Positions 25,455-33,528 of a stretch of 64,000 nucleotides of DNA are shown piece after piece. Source of the DNA: Marinobacter zhejiangensis. GTDB lineage: Bacteria > Pseudomonadota > Gammaproteobacteria > Pseudomonadales > Oleiphilaceae. Where the stretch lies: NCBI RefSeq assembly GCF_900114775.1, contig NZ_FOUE01000002.1, positions 459,857 to 523,856 on the forward strand. The letters are read 5' to 3'. The position numbers and the translations under genes are program-made. The notes below the pieces were generated by a model. That model worked only from the letters and a program-made list of their open reading frames with translations, was not told the DNA's origin and searched no databases. How positions within the stretch are numbered: the stretch's first letter is position 1; each line of letters begins with the position of its first letter.

Positions 25455-27725
25455 ATGGCGCCAGTTTCCCCGCGCGTTGCCGAAGCGATCGCTTCGGTGT
25501 CTCGAAAGGACTTTGTATTTTCTTCGGACCTGACCGCTACCGTGTCAGGCCGGTCTATCCCTCGCGAAGATATTGTTCGCCATATCCTGGGCATGGTTCC
25601 TGAAATTGAGCCTGCCCAGGTTGTCATGCATGTGGGAGGCGGAGCGGGCTATCTGGCCGCGGTTCTGGCCCACCTCGCCAACCGGGTTTTCTACGTCGAT
25701 AAGAATCCGGTGGTGGCGGATGCCGCCCGCGAGCGCTTCTTCCGGCTGGGCATTACCAACGTCGATATCATTGCCGAGGATATCCGCTCAGGTTTTGCAC
25801 TGGATGAGCCTTGCGATGTCATTCTCGCGACGACCTTCCTCGCCGCCCCGATGGCCCTGGTGACCTATGTTCGTGACGGTGGCCTGCTCCTGGCGATCGA
25901 GGGCAAGGGTGGGCCGGTGCCAAGCCTGGCGATGTACCGACGTGAAGGCGGCGGATTTAAGCGCGTTCGAACGCTGGGCTGGGTCGACTTCAACCGGAAT
26001 ACCGAACAGATTCTGATCGATATGGGACTGGTCAACGAAGACGACCTCGTCGACGCGCGGTCAGAGGCCATTGCTTCCAACCGGCGCCTGCTGGATGTCC
26101 TGCATGGTCGGCTCAAGCTGGAGGATGGAGACCTGTACCGGTCATTGGCGAAGCAGCGGAATATGGAGTTTGCTGCGGCCGATGAGTTAATGGAGCGATT
26201 GGACCCACACCTGTTTGGCCGGTTTTCCCGTACGTTCCTGGATCTGTCCCGGCTGATTCCCCTTTGGCAGGAAGAACACCGGATCCTGGTGGCAACCGAC
26301 GACCCGGATGCCCGCGCTGACCAGCTTGAACGAATGAGTCAGGGCAAGTCTGTGACCTGCCTGTTGGTGACCCCCACGGATTACCGCCGCTTGTGGTCCA
26401 CTCTGGACTTGACCGAGAAGGGGAGTCAGTTTGTTGCTGAAAGTGCGCCGGCCCAGGCCGACCATGATGACCTCAGTGGCGACCTGCTGGGAGCCGAAGA
26501 TGGCAAGCACATCAGCCCCTACCTGGTTTCCGTGTACGAGTCGATTCTGCTCGAAGCGGTGAGCGAAAAAGCCAGCGATATCCATATAGAGCAGTATGGC
26601 GAGCGGGTCCGGATTCGGTTGAGGGTTGATGGCGACCTGCACGACCTTCACCAATATCAGTTGACCCCCCGGGAGCTTCGCGGGGTGATCAATGTCATCA
26701 AGCTGCGAGCGGAGCTGAACATTGCCGAGCGGCGCTTGCCCCAGGGCGGCCGGTCACGCTTGAAGCTGGCGGATACCAGCTATGACCTGCGTATACAGAC
26801 TCAGCCCAGCCTTCACGGTGAGCACGCGATCATTCGGTTGCTGCCTCAGACCGGGCGGGCCATGACCATTGCTGAGCTGGGCATGTCGGCAAGGATCGGA
26901 GAACAGTATCAGCGACTGCTGGATAACCCCGCCGGGCTGGTGTTGGTGGTGGGACCTACGGGGTCGGGCAAGTCCACGACACTGTATGCCGGGCTCCAGA
27001 CCCTGGCCGATGATGGGCGCCGCAAAGTCATTTCGGTGGAAGATCCCATCGAGTACTCCATCGACAATGTTCAGCAAACCCGAGTCCGCTCGGATATCGG
27101 GTTCAATTTTGCCGATGCCATGCGAGCCTTCGTGCGGGAAGACCCGGATGTCATTATGGTCGGTGAAATCCGTGACAAGGAAACGGCCTTGGAAGCCATT
27201 CGGGCCTCCCAGACCGGCCACGTGGTGTTATCAACGCTCCACTGTAACGACGCCGTCGATGCACTGCAGCGGCTTTATGACCTTGGCATCCACCCCAACT
27301 CCATCGCCAGCGAATTGCTTGCGGTCATCGCCCAGCGGCTTGCCAAGCGTATTTGCACCCATTGTCGGGAGCCAGCAACTCCGGACCCTGCGGTGCTGGC
27401 GGAACTTTTCCCACTGGGAGTGCCCGACAACTTCCGCTGCTTTGAGGGGCGAGGGTGTCATCAGTGCAATGGTCGGGGTACCCAGGGCCGGATTGCCATT
27501 GTTGAGTTTATGCAGGTGGACTCGGATATCCGTAATGCCATCTCCAGTCAGCCCCCGATCGGCGAAATGCGCTGGCGGGCGCTTGATGGCGGGTTGGTGA
27601 CCATGAGGGACAGCGCCTTGGATCATGTCCTCAGTGGTGATATTCCATTGTCAGAACTGCCTCGTATCCTGCCAAGGGAACGGATGGCGCCGGAACAACG
27701 CGGTGGAAGGAGACAGTCGTCATGA
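25455..27725 (+). CDS. Fusion protein: Pcm-like methyltransferase + GspE/PilB-type secretion ATPase
   Basis: This is a single 756-residue frame with three parts. Residues about 1-170 resemble protein-L-isoaspartate methyltransferase (Pcm), with motif I VGGGAGYLAAVLAHLANRV and a following acidic VDKN. Residues about 178-320 resemble the GspE N-terminal (MshEN) domain. Residues about 340-740 are a complete type II secretion/type IV pilus ATPase: Walker A GPTGSGKS (500-507), Asp box EDPIEY, Walker B IMVGEIRD, His box STLHCNDA, and a CxxC...CxxC zinc site (C634, C637, C668, C671). No pilus or type II secretion gene lies nearby. It follows the chemotaxis genes by 62 bp and overlaps the next gene (ATGA). 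Its function is not known to me. Confidence 0.85.
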   Translation: MAPVSPRVAEAIASVSRKDFVFSSDLTATVSGRSIPREDIVRHILGMVPEIEPAQVVMHVGGGAGYLAAVLAHLANRVFYVDKNPVVADAARERFFRLGITNVDIIAEDIRSGFALDEPCDVILATTFLAAPMALVTYVRDGGLLLAIEGKGGPVPSLAMYRREGGGFKRVRTLGWVDFNRNTEQILIDMGLVNEDDLVDARSEAIASNRRLLDVLHGRLKLEDGDLYRSLAKQRNMEFAAADELMERLDPHLFGRFSRTFLDLSRLIPLWQEEHRILVATDDPDARADQLERMSQGKSVTCLLVTPTDYRRLWSTLDLTEKGSQFVAESAPAQADHDDLSGDLLGAEDGKHISPYLVSVYESILLEAVSEKASDIHIEQYGERVRIRLRVDGDLHDLHQYQLTPRELRGVINVIKLRAELNIAERRLPQGGRSRLKLADTSYDLRIQTQPSLHGEHAIIRLLPQTGRAMTIAELGMSARIGEQYQRLLDNPAGLVLVVGPTGSGKSTTLYAGLQTLADDGRRKVISVEDPIEYSIDNVQQTRVRSDIGFNFADAMRAFVREDPDVIMVGEIRDKETALEAIRASQTGHVVLSTLHCNDAVDALQRLYDLGIHPNSIASELLAVIAQRLAKRICTHCREPATPDPAVLAELFPLGVPDNFRCFEGRGCHQCNGRGTQGRIAIVEFMQVDSDIRNAISSQPPIGEMRWRALDGGLVTMRDSALDHVLSGDIPLSELPRILPRERMAPEQRGGRRQSS

Positions 27726-28819
27726 CGAGCCCCCGGTCTATTCAGCGCCTGCCGGCAGAGCTTGCCTACCAGGACGAGTTGGCAAAACTCGCAGCCAGCG
27801 ATACGTCGCCGAAACCGGAGGGCTGGCAGCTGTCGCCTCTGGCGGTGGAAGCGTTTGTCCTGGGAGATCCGAGCCGTAACATCGAGCCTAAATTTGTGGC
27901 GGAGCGGACGCTGGTTCGGCGCATCATCGTATCGTTGTGCACCAGTCGGGGGTGCCTGTTGGTCGGCGAGCCTGGCACGGCAAAATCCTGGTTGTCGGAG
28001 TTGATTGCGGCAGCGGTGTCCGGGGATTCCACCCTGACGCTTCAGGGCGGGGCGGTGACCGAGGTCAGTCAGCTGCTGTACAGTTGGAATGAGGCTCTGT
28101 TGGCCCGTCAGGGGCCGTGTCCGGACGCCCTTGTGCCAAGCCCGTTGCTGCGGGGCATGAAGGCTGGCCAGCTGGTTCGATTTGAAGAAATTGCACGCTG
28201 CCCGCAGCCGCTACAGGACGCTCTGTTGTCGATCCTGTCGGACCGGGTTGCCATCATTCCTGAGTTGACTGGCGAAGCCGGGGTGATTCATGCCAGGGCC
28301 GGGTTCAATGTCATTGCCACTGCCAATAGTGTGGATGCCGGGTTGTTCCAGATGAGTGCCGCGCTCAAGCGGAGAATGGACTTTGAGGAGATTCGCCCGA
28401 TTGCCCGCATCGACGATGAAATCGCGGTCGTGCAACGTGAGCTGGCAAAAAGCAACCGACAGGCCGGGGTTGAAATGCCTCTGGACGATGCGGTGGTCGA
28501 GGTGTTGGTGACCATGTTCCACGAGCTTCGTAACGGGCAATCCCTGGACGGCCGCAGCACCGACCGGCTATCCGGTGCGGCACTGTCAACCGCCGAAGCG
28601 GTGTCGGTAGCCCATGCCACCTGCCTCAATGCCTGGTATTACGGCGACGGACGTATGACGATGGAACTGCTGATGCACCATATGGTCGGATCGGCCCTCA
28701 AGGATCACCCGGAGGACCGGCGTCGGTTGTTGCACTATTTTGAGACTGAAATTGCCAGTCGGGATGGGGCTCATTGGCAGGAACTGTATCGGTATCGCGG
28801 ATTGCTGAATGGGGCCTGA
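27722..28819 (+). CDS. MoxR-type AAA+ ATPase, coupled to the methyltransferase-GspE fusion
   Basis: This 365-residue AAA+ protein has Walker A GEPGTAKS (residues 82-89), a Walker B-like RFEEIARC, a sensor-1-like VIATANS and an arginine-finger region ALKRRMDF. MoxR-like ATPases are chaperones that usually act with a von Willebrand factor A protein, but none is encoded alongside. The start overlaps the upstream stop (ATGA), indicating translational coupling with the GspE fusion. It ends 27 bp from the convergent flhB-tail gene. Confidence 0.82.
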   Translation: MTSPRSIQRLPAELAYQDELAKLAASDTSPKPEGWQLSPLAVEAFVLGDPSRNIEPKFVAERTLVRRIIVSLCTSRGCLLVGEPGTAKSWLSELIAAAVSGDSTLTLQGGAVTEVSQLLYSWNEALLARQGPCPDALVPSPLLRGMKAGQLVRFEEIARCPQPLQDALLSILSDRVAIIPELTGEAGVIHARAGFNVIATANSVDAGLFQMSAALKRRMDFEEIRPIARIDDEIAVVQRELAKSNRQAGVEMPLDDAVVEVLVTMFHELRNGQSLDGRSTDRLSGAALSTAEAVSVAHATCLNAWYYGDGRMTMELLMHHMVGSALKDHPEDRRRLLHYFETEIASRDGAHWQELYRYRGLLNGA

Positions 28820-28846
28820 TCGGGGCTCTTGGTTCTCGCTACCCGG

Positions 28847-29146
28847 TCAGAGCGGGGGCTCCCCAGGTGATCCTGCGTCAGCTGGCGTCTTGCCCTGAAG
28901 GTTAAAGGCAAAGGCCAGGATTTCCGCCACGACCCGGTAGAGGGTTTCCGGGATTTCGTCATTGAGTTCCAGCCGGCTCAGAATGCCTGCCAGTTCGGGG
29001 TTCTCGTAAAGCGGAATGCCATGTTCCCGGGCAATACGAATGATTTCCTCGGCCAGTTCATCGGTCCCGGTTGCTGAGATGGTGGGCGCGTGCTGGCCAT
29101 CATACTTCAACGCAACGGCTGCGGGTCGGTTCGCTTCCTGCTTCAT
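28847..29146 (-). CDS. Stand-alone FlhB C-terminal-domain protein
   Basis: This 99-residue protein matches only the cytoplasmic tail of FlhB/YscU (AVALKYDGQHAPTISATGTDELAEEI, then NDEIPETLYRVVAEIL). It lacks transmembrane helices. The NPTH autocleavage loop is absent, replaced by NRPAAVALKY. Such proteins can partly substitute for the FlhBc fragment. The start overlaps the upstream FliK-like gene by 4 nt (ATGA), so the two are translationally coupled. Bacillus subtilis ylqG-ylqH is, as I recall, a comparable FliK-like/FlhB-like pair. Confidence 0.88.
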   Translation of the reverse strand: MKQEANRPAAVALKYDGQHAPTISATGTDELAEEIIRIAREHGIPLYENPELAGILSRLELNDEIPETLYRVVAEILAFAFNLQGKTPADAGSPGEPPL

Positions 29147-30498
29147 GCCTTGATGTCCACCAGTCTGTGCTCCAGTTGAGTTCGTGCGCCACTGGGCTGG
29201 CCCTTGCGGCAATCCAAATCGACCACGTCGAGGCCCAGGTCACTGAAACTTCGCTGGAGCTCGCCAATCTGGGCTTTCAGCTGGTTCAGCGTGCTGGTGC
29301 GCTCGGCCCACACCAGTGCCGACACCTGATGCTGGCGAAGGGCCACATCAAAGTGCAGTGGCCCCAGTGTGTCCAGGTCCATTGCCAGTGCCAGTCGCCA
29401 TTCCACCACCTTCTTGCCGGACGCGGCCGTCCCTTTGTCACGGCCTCCCGGTTCCTGCTCAATTCTCAGCTGGGCGACCCTGGGCTCTCCGGTGCTGGTG
29501 AGCCATGGCAGCTCCAGCAGCAGGGTGGCCGCGGGTGGGGCACCATCGGCTGTTGGACGTGCACTCAAGACCTGGCTATGAAGCTGGTTAACCGAGACCC
29601 GGTTCAACATCCCGGCCAGCAGCCGGAGCATTTGCCCAACCGTGACCGGCTCGCTGCGGGAGGCTGGCAGCGGGTTGGTGGGTAGGTTGGGAAACTGTAA
29701 CGGTGCCTGAACCAGCTCCGGGCTCACCAGAGGTGTGAGTCGGTTCAGTGGATTTTCAGCGGGCCGACTGTCCGGGCTAAGTGCCGCTACCACTCGCGCC
29801 AATGCCAGCTTGAGGTCGGCCATGTTCGGTTCTGGCCCACGGCTAAGACGAGACTCGGCAAACAATCCACTCTCGCTCAGCCACTGCCGAACTTGACTGG
29901 CGCCGGCTTCAGGCCGTGAGACAGAAGACGCGGGTGCAGCAGACAGTCGGGATTGGGTCGGCAGCTGTGACAGGAGTTGCTGGATGGCCTCACGGGCGGC
30001 AGGGGGAAGAGGCGTTGGCTGTAGGCCCCCAGGGCCGGGGACGTCAGGACGGACACCCTGAGTCAGCGCGTTCAATAGTTGTACCAGGCCGGTATCAAGC
30101 CGTTGTTGCCAGGGCAGCCGTTGTGCCAGTGCCTGGGTGATGAGGGCGTCCGGTGTTGCTCCCAGCTTGCCCAGTAACTGTAACTCATTGCCGACCCGCA
30201 TCAGCTTGATCCAATCGCCCGCGGTGATCTGGGTGTCGCCGATGGTGGCCTGAACGGGCAGCGATTTGCCCCGTAGTTGCAGAATCAGCTGGTCGGTCTG
30301 GCCATCCATTTGCCGTACCACTTGGGCAACCCTGGCCAGCACCGTTGCCCGGTTGGCGATCTGGAGTTGGTCGAGCTGAATCCTGGCCTCCAGCAGCAGG
30401 GCGGAATTGGACCGTTCCCCCGCGCTTCCTGGCGCAGCGGTAACCGCGCCTGGGCTCGGCAAAGAGGGTGGTGGTGGGCTCCCGTTGGGTACTTTCAT
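29143..30498 (-). CDS. FliK-like protein with flagellar hook-length control C-terminal domain
   Basis: This 451-residue protein is rich in L, Q, P and A. The C-terminal half resembles the Flg_hook domain of FliK, for example residues in ALAMDLDTLGPLHFDVALR followed by VSALVWAERTSTLNQL. It is separate from the canonical FliK at 1168-2376. ATG 30498 is taken as the start; a TTG at 30522 would add 8 residues. It forms a two-gene unit with the FlhB-tail gene and is divergent from ccmA. Confidence 0.78.
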   Translation of the reverse strand: MKVPNGSPPPPSLPSPGAVTAAPGSAGERSNSALLLEARIQLDQLQIANRATVLARVAQVVRQMDGQTDQLILQLRGKSLPVQATIGDTQITAGDWIKLMRVGNELQLLGKLGATPDALITQALAQRLPWQQRLDTGLVQLLNALTQGVRPDVPGPGGLQPTPLPPAAREAIQQLLSQLPTQSRLSAAPASSVSRPEAGASQVRQWLSESGLFAESRLSRGPEPNMADLKLALARVVAALSPDSRPAENPLNRLTPLVSPELVQAPLQFPNLPTNPLPASRSEPVTVGQMLRLLAGMLNRVSVNQLHSQVLSARPTADGAPPAATLLLELPWLTSTGEPRVAQLRIEQEPGGRDKGTAASGKKVVEWRLALAMDLDTLGPLHFDVALRQHQVSALVWAERTSTLNQLKAQIGELQRSFSDLGLDVVDLDCRKGQPSGARTQLEHRLVDIKA

Positions 30499-30516
30499 CT
30501 TTACATAATTGATTGG

Positions 30517-30551
30517 GGACAAGGGTATTCTTGTCCGGGTTTCGTTATACT
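30517..30551 (+). promoter_or_regulatory. Inverted repeat and -10 element in the fliK-like/ccmA divergent gap
   Basis: GGACAAG-ggtatt-CTTGTCC is a perfect 7-bp inverted repeat. A TATACT -10 element follows at 30546-30551, oriented to ccmA. No good -35 is visible; the repeat occupies that region. It could be an operator or activator site for ccm, or a hairpin in the leader of the opposite gene. Confidence 0.4.
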
Positions 30552-30644
30552 AGCGCACGTTTTTTGTTATCCACGCCGCTTGCAAAGCGCTGTTCCGGTC
30601 AGTTCTTTCCGATTCTAGCGGCTTTCCCGAGTTATGAGGCCCCG

Positions 30645-31286
30645 ATGTCCGAGCCCATGCTAAAGGCTGTCAATCTCCAGTGTGAACGTGGCGACCGCAT
30701 CCTGTTCCAGGGCCTGGATGTCTCCATAGTGCCCGGGACGATCACCCGTGTCGAGGGTCCGAATGGCGCCGGTAAGACCACATTGCTGCGGATTCTGGCT
30801 GGCTTGAATGACAGCTACACTGGCGACCTGTTCTGGTGTGGCGAGCCGCGTGCCTGGCAGCGGGAAGTCTTTCATCGCAATCTGCTCTATATCGGACACC
30901 GCCCTGGCATCAAGCCCCTGTTAACCCCCCTGGAAAACCTGCGAGCCTTGAGCGCGGTTCGCCGTCCTTTGTCGGATGGCGCCCTGTGTCAGGCCCTGGA
31001 TGGCACTGGGCTACAGGGCTATTACCACGTTCAGTGCCGCAACCTGTCGGCTGGTCAGCAGCGCAGGGTTGCCCTGGCACGACTGCTGGTATCTGACGAG
31101 CCGTTGTGGATCCTGGATGAAGCGTTTACGGCGCTGGATTATCACGGTGTTGCCGGCCTTGAACAGTTGTTGGTTGAGCATGCGGCTTCCGGTGGTGCGG
31201 TGGTGATCACGACCCACCACGACCTTGATCTGCCGGGTATGGCGAGGCTGAAACTGGGTGTTGGGGAGCCAATGAATGACGCCTAA
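30645..31286 (+). CDS. ccmA: Heme exporter ATP-binding protein CcmA
   Basis: CcmA (213 residues) is the ABC ATPase that, with CcmB, releases holo-CcmE from CcmC during cytochrome c maturation. It has Walker A GPNGAGKTTLLR, the signature NLSAGQQRR and Walker B WILDEAF. ATG 30645 starts the normal N-terminus; the frame is open upstream but would add an unrelated 44 residues. It is the first gene of ccmABCDEFGHI and overlaps ccmB by 11 bp. Confidence 0.96.
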   Translation: MSEPMLKAVNLQCERGDRILFQGLDVSIVPGTITRVEGPNGAGKTTLLRILAGLNDSYTGDLFWCGEPRAWQREVFHRNLLYIGHRPGIKPLLTPLENLRALSAVRRPLSDGALCQALDGTGLQGYYHVQCRNLSAGQQRRVALARLLVSDEPLWILDEAFTALDYHGVAGLEQLLVEHAASGGAVVITTHHDLDLPGMARLKLGVGEPMNDA

Positions 31287-31998
31287 AGTGCCAGCCATGC
31301 CATTGGCCGTTGTTCGGGTGTCTGCTTGGCGGGCTATGGCCCTGGTGGTCCGGCGTGATCTGCGAGCCAGCCTGCGCCAGCGCCAGGATCTGCTGAACCC
31401 GCTCCTGTTCTTTTTTATGGTGGTGACCCTTTTCCCCCTTGGTGTTAGCCCGGAAGTTTCATTCCTCCAACAGGCTGGCAGCGGTATCCTGTGGGTGGCG
31501 GCACTGCTATCGACGCTGTTGTCTCTTGATCATCTGTTTCGCCATGACTTTGATGATGGCACCCTGGAGCAGATGGTGCTTCAGCCTCAGCCGTTGTTCC
31601 TGCTGGTGCTGGCCAAAAGTGTGGCGCACTGGCTTCTGACCGGGCTGCCGCTGGTGATGTTGGCACCGGTGCTTGGAGTAATGTTGCACCTGGATGGGAA
31701 CTCCATCGCAATTCTTTGTCTAACGCTGCTGATTGGCACTCCGGTGCTCAGCCTGATCGGCGCAATCGGCGCAGCGTTGACGTTGGGATTACGGGCGGGT
31801 GGCGTGTTGTTGTCGCTGCTGATTATTCCCTTGTATATCCCGGTGCTGATCTTCGGTACCGGTACGGTGGCTGCGGCTGCCAACGGTGCGCCAGTCGGCG
31901 GCTACCTGGCCCTGATGATGGCTTTTCTGGTGCTGGCGATTACACTGGCACCGTTTGCGTCGGCAGCAGCACTCAGAATCAGTCTGTCCAACAGTTAG
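31276..31998 (+). CDS. ccmB: Heme exporter permease CcmB
   Basis: CcmB (240 residues) is a six-helix inner-membrane partner of CcmA. The early RRDLRASLRQRQDLLNPLLFF is typical. The N-terminus is about 15-20 residues longer than in some homologues. It overlaps ccmA. Confidence 0.95.
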   Translation: MTPKVPAMPLAVVRVSAWRAMALVVRRDLRASLRQRQDLLNPLLFFFMVVTLFPLGVSPEVSFLQQAGSGILWVAALLSTLLSLDHLFRHDFDDGTLEQMVLQPQPLFLLVLAKSVAHWLLTGLPLVMLAPVLGVMLHLDGNSIAILCLTLLIGTPVLSLIGAIGAALTLGLRAGGVLLSLLIIPLYIPVLIFGTGTVAAAANGAPVGGYLALMMAFLVLAITLAPFASAAALRISLSNS

Positions 31999-32029
31999 TG
32001 AGTAGCGGGTTTATTTAGGTAACAACTTG

Positions 32030-32785
32030 ATGTGGCAATTCATTCGGCAACTCTTCCATAAATTCGGTTCGCCCAAGTGGTTTTACGGTATCGCCTCCAA
32101 AATGATGCCCTGGTTGCTGGGTATCGGTCTGATTCTGCTGCTGGCCGGCCTGGTCTGGGGGCTCGCGTTTGCACCCGCGGAGCGGCTGCAGGGTAACAGC
32201 TACCGGATCATCTTCATCCATGTTCCCAGTGCCTTCCTGGCCCAGTCCATCTACATCATGATGGCCGTTACGGCGGTTGTTACGCTGGTCTGGCGGATGA
32301 AGCTTGCCGATCTGTTTGTAAGGGCTGTAGCGCCGGTAGGGGCAGTGCTGACATTCCTGGCCCTGTTTACCGGAGCGGTCTGGGGTAAGCCGACCTGGGG
32401 AACCTGGTGGGTCTGGGATGCCCGTCTCACCTCCATGCTGATTCTGTTGTTCCTCTATTTTGGTGTGATTGTCCTGATGTCGGCGATTACGGATGAGAAA
32501 TCCTCAGCCCGCGCCGTGGCGGTTCTCGTGCTGGTCGGCGTGGTGAATATCCCCATCATCAAGTACTCGGTGGAGTGGTGGAACACGCTCCACCAGCCAG
32601 CCACCTTCAAGCTCACTGACAAACCATCCATGGCCCCGGAAATGTGGGTGCCCCTGTTGCTGTCGGTCTTGGGGCTGTATCTGCTTTTTGGCTGGCTGGC
32701 CTGTCTGCGGATGCAGACCGAAATACTGAAACGGGAACACCGTACCCGGTGGGTCCGTGACCTGGCGACGGCGGAGGGGAACTGA
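32030..32785 (+). CDS. ccmC: Heme handling protein CcmC
   Basis: CcmC (251 residues) loads heme onto CcmE. It has six transmembrane helices and the tryptophan-rich WWD motif WGTWWVWDARLTS flanked by conserved histidines (IHVPSAF; TLHQPA). ATG 32030 is preferred to TTG 32027. Confidence 0.96.
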   Translation: MWQFIRQLFHKFGSPKWFYGIASKMMPWLLGIGLILLLAGLVWGLAFAPAERLQGNSYRIIFIHVPSAFLAQSIYIMMAVTAVVTLVWRMKLADLFVRAVAPVGAVLTFLALFTGAVWGKPTWGTWWVWDARLTSMLILLFLYFGVIVLMSAITDEKSSARAVAVLVLVGVVNIPIIKYSVEWWNTLHQPATFKLTDKPSMAPEMWVPLLLSVLGLYLLFGWLACLRMQTEILKREHRTRWVRDLATAEGN

Positions 32786-32789
32786 AACC

Positions 32790-33017
32790 ATGGCTTTTGA
32801 TTCTTTTTCGGCTTTTATCGCGATGGGCGGTCATGGCCCTTATGTGTGGATCTGCTACGCCGTATTTACCCTATTTATGGTTGGCTTGGGCCTTTGGTCC
32901 CGCCGGCAGCAGAAGGCCGTTCTGCGATCCCACAAACAACGGTTGAGCCGTGAACAGAACGGCGCCGCCAACCAAGGGGCGGCCCCCGCCTCGTTTACCC
33001 GAATTCATCCATCCTGA
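32790..33017 (+). CDS. ccmD: Cytochrome c maturation protein CcmD
   Basis: CcmD is a 75-residue single-helix protein that stabilises the CcmABCD-E complex. It shows the typical FIAMGGHGPYVWICYAVF, followed by a basic tail. It begins 4 nt after ccmC; the open frame upstream overlaps ccmC and is not expected to be used. Confidence 0.93.
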   Translation: MAFDSFSAFIAMGGHGPYVWICYAVFTLFMVGLGLWSRRQQKAVLRSHKQRLSREQNGAANQGAAPASFTRIHPS

Positions 33018-33038
33018 TTAGTGGCAGTTCAACTCACC

Positions 33039-33497
33039 ATGCATCCAATACGACGAAAGCGACTGACGATTATCCTGTTCCTGCTGGCTGGCCTGGCGAT
33101 TGCGGTTGGCCTGACGACTTACGCCTTGCGCCAGAACATCAACCTGTTCTATGACCCCACCCAGATCGCCGCGGGAGAGGCCCCGAGGGACGCCCGCATT
33201 CGCGCCGGTGGCATGGTCAAGCAAGGCTCGGTGGTCCGAAGTGAGCAGGATCTGACCGTAGAGTTTCAGGTCACCGATTTTGTGTCTTCTGTCACTGTGC
33301 GATACACCGGAATCCTCCCGGATCTTTTTGACGAAGGGCAGGGCGTGGTCGCGCTGGGACGGCTCCAGTCGGACGGTGTGTTTGTCGCCGATCAGGTTCT
33401 GGCGAAGCACGACGAGAATTACATGCCGCCTGAGGTGAGCGATGCGCTCGAAAAGGCGGAGGCAGCCAGTGCCCGCGTTCCGCCCATGAACCAGTAG
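33039..33497 (+). CDS. ccmE: Heme chaperone CcmE
   Basis: CcmE (152 residues) is a membrane-anchored periplasmic heme chaperone. It has an N-terminal basic stretch plus one helix, then an OB-fold domain. The heme-binding histidine lies in [11 protein letters not shown], the conserved HxxxY motif. ATG 33039 gives the usual HPIRRKRL N-terminus; GTG 33021 is an alternative. Confidence 0.95.
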   Translation: MHPIRRKRLTIILFLLAGLAIAVGLTTYALRQNINLFYDPTQIAAGEAPRDARIRAGGMVKQGSVVRSEQDLTVEFQVTDFVSSVTVRYTGILPDLFDEGQGVVALGRLQSDGVFVADQVLAKHDENYMPPEVSDALEKAEAASARVPPMNQ

Positions 33498-33528
33498 CCG
33501 ATAAAGCAGCCCCCATCGAGGTAGCCCA

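Noticed and set aside
33497..33504. GCCGATAA, a perfect sigma-28 -10 match before ccmF
   Set aside because: The region 11 nt upstream (TTCCGCCC) does not resemble TAAAGTTT, and it lies inside the ccm operon, so it is likely a chance match.
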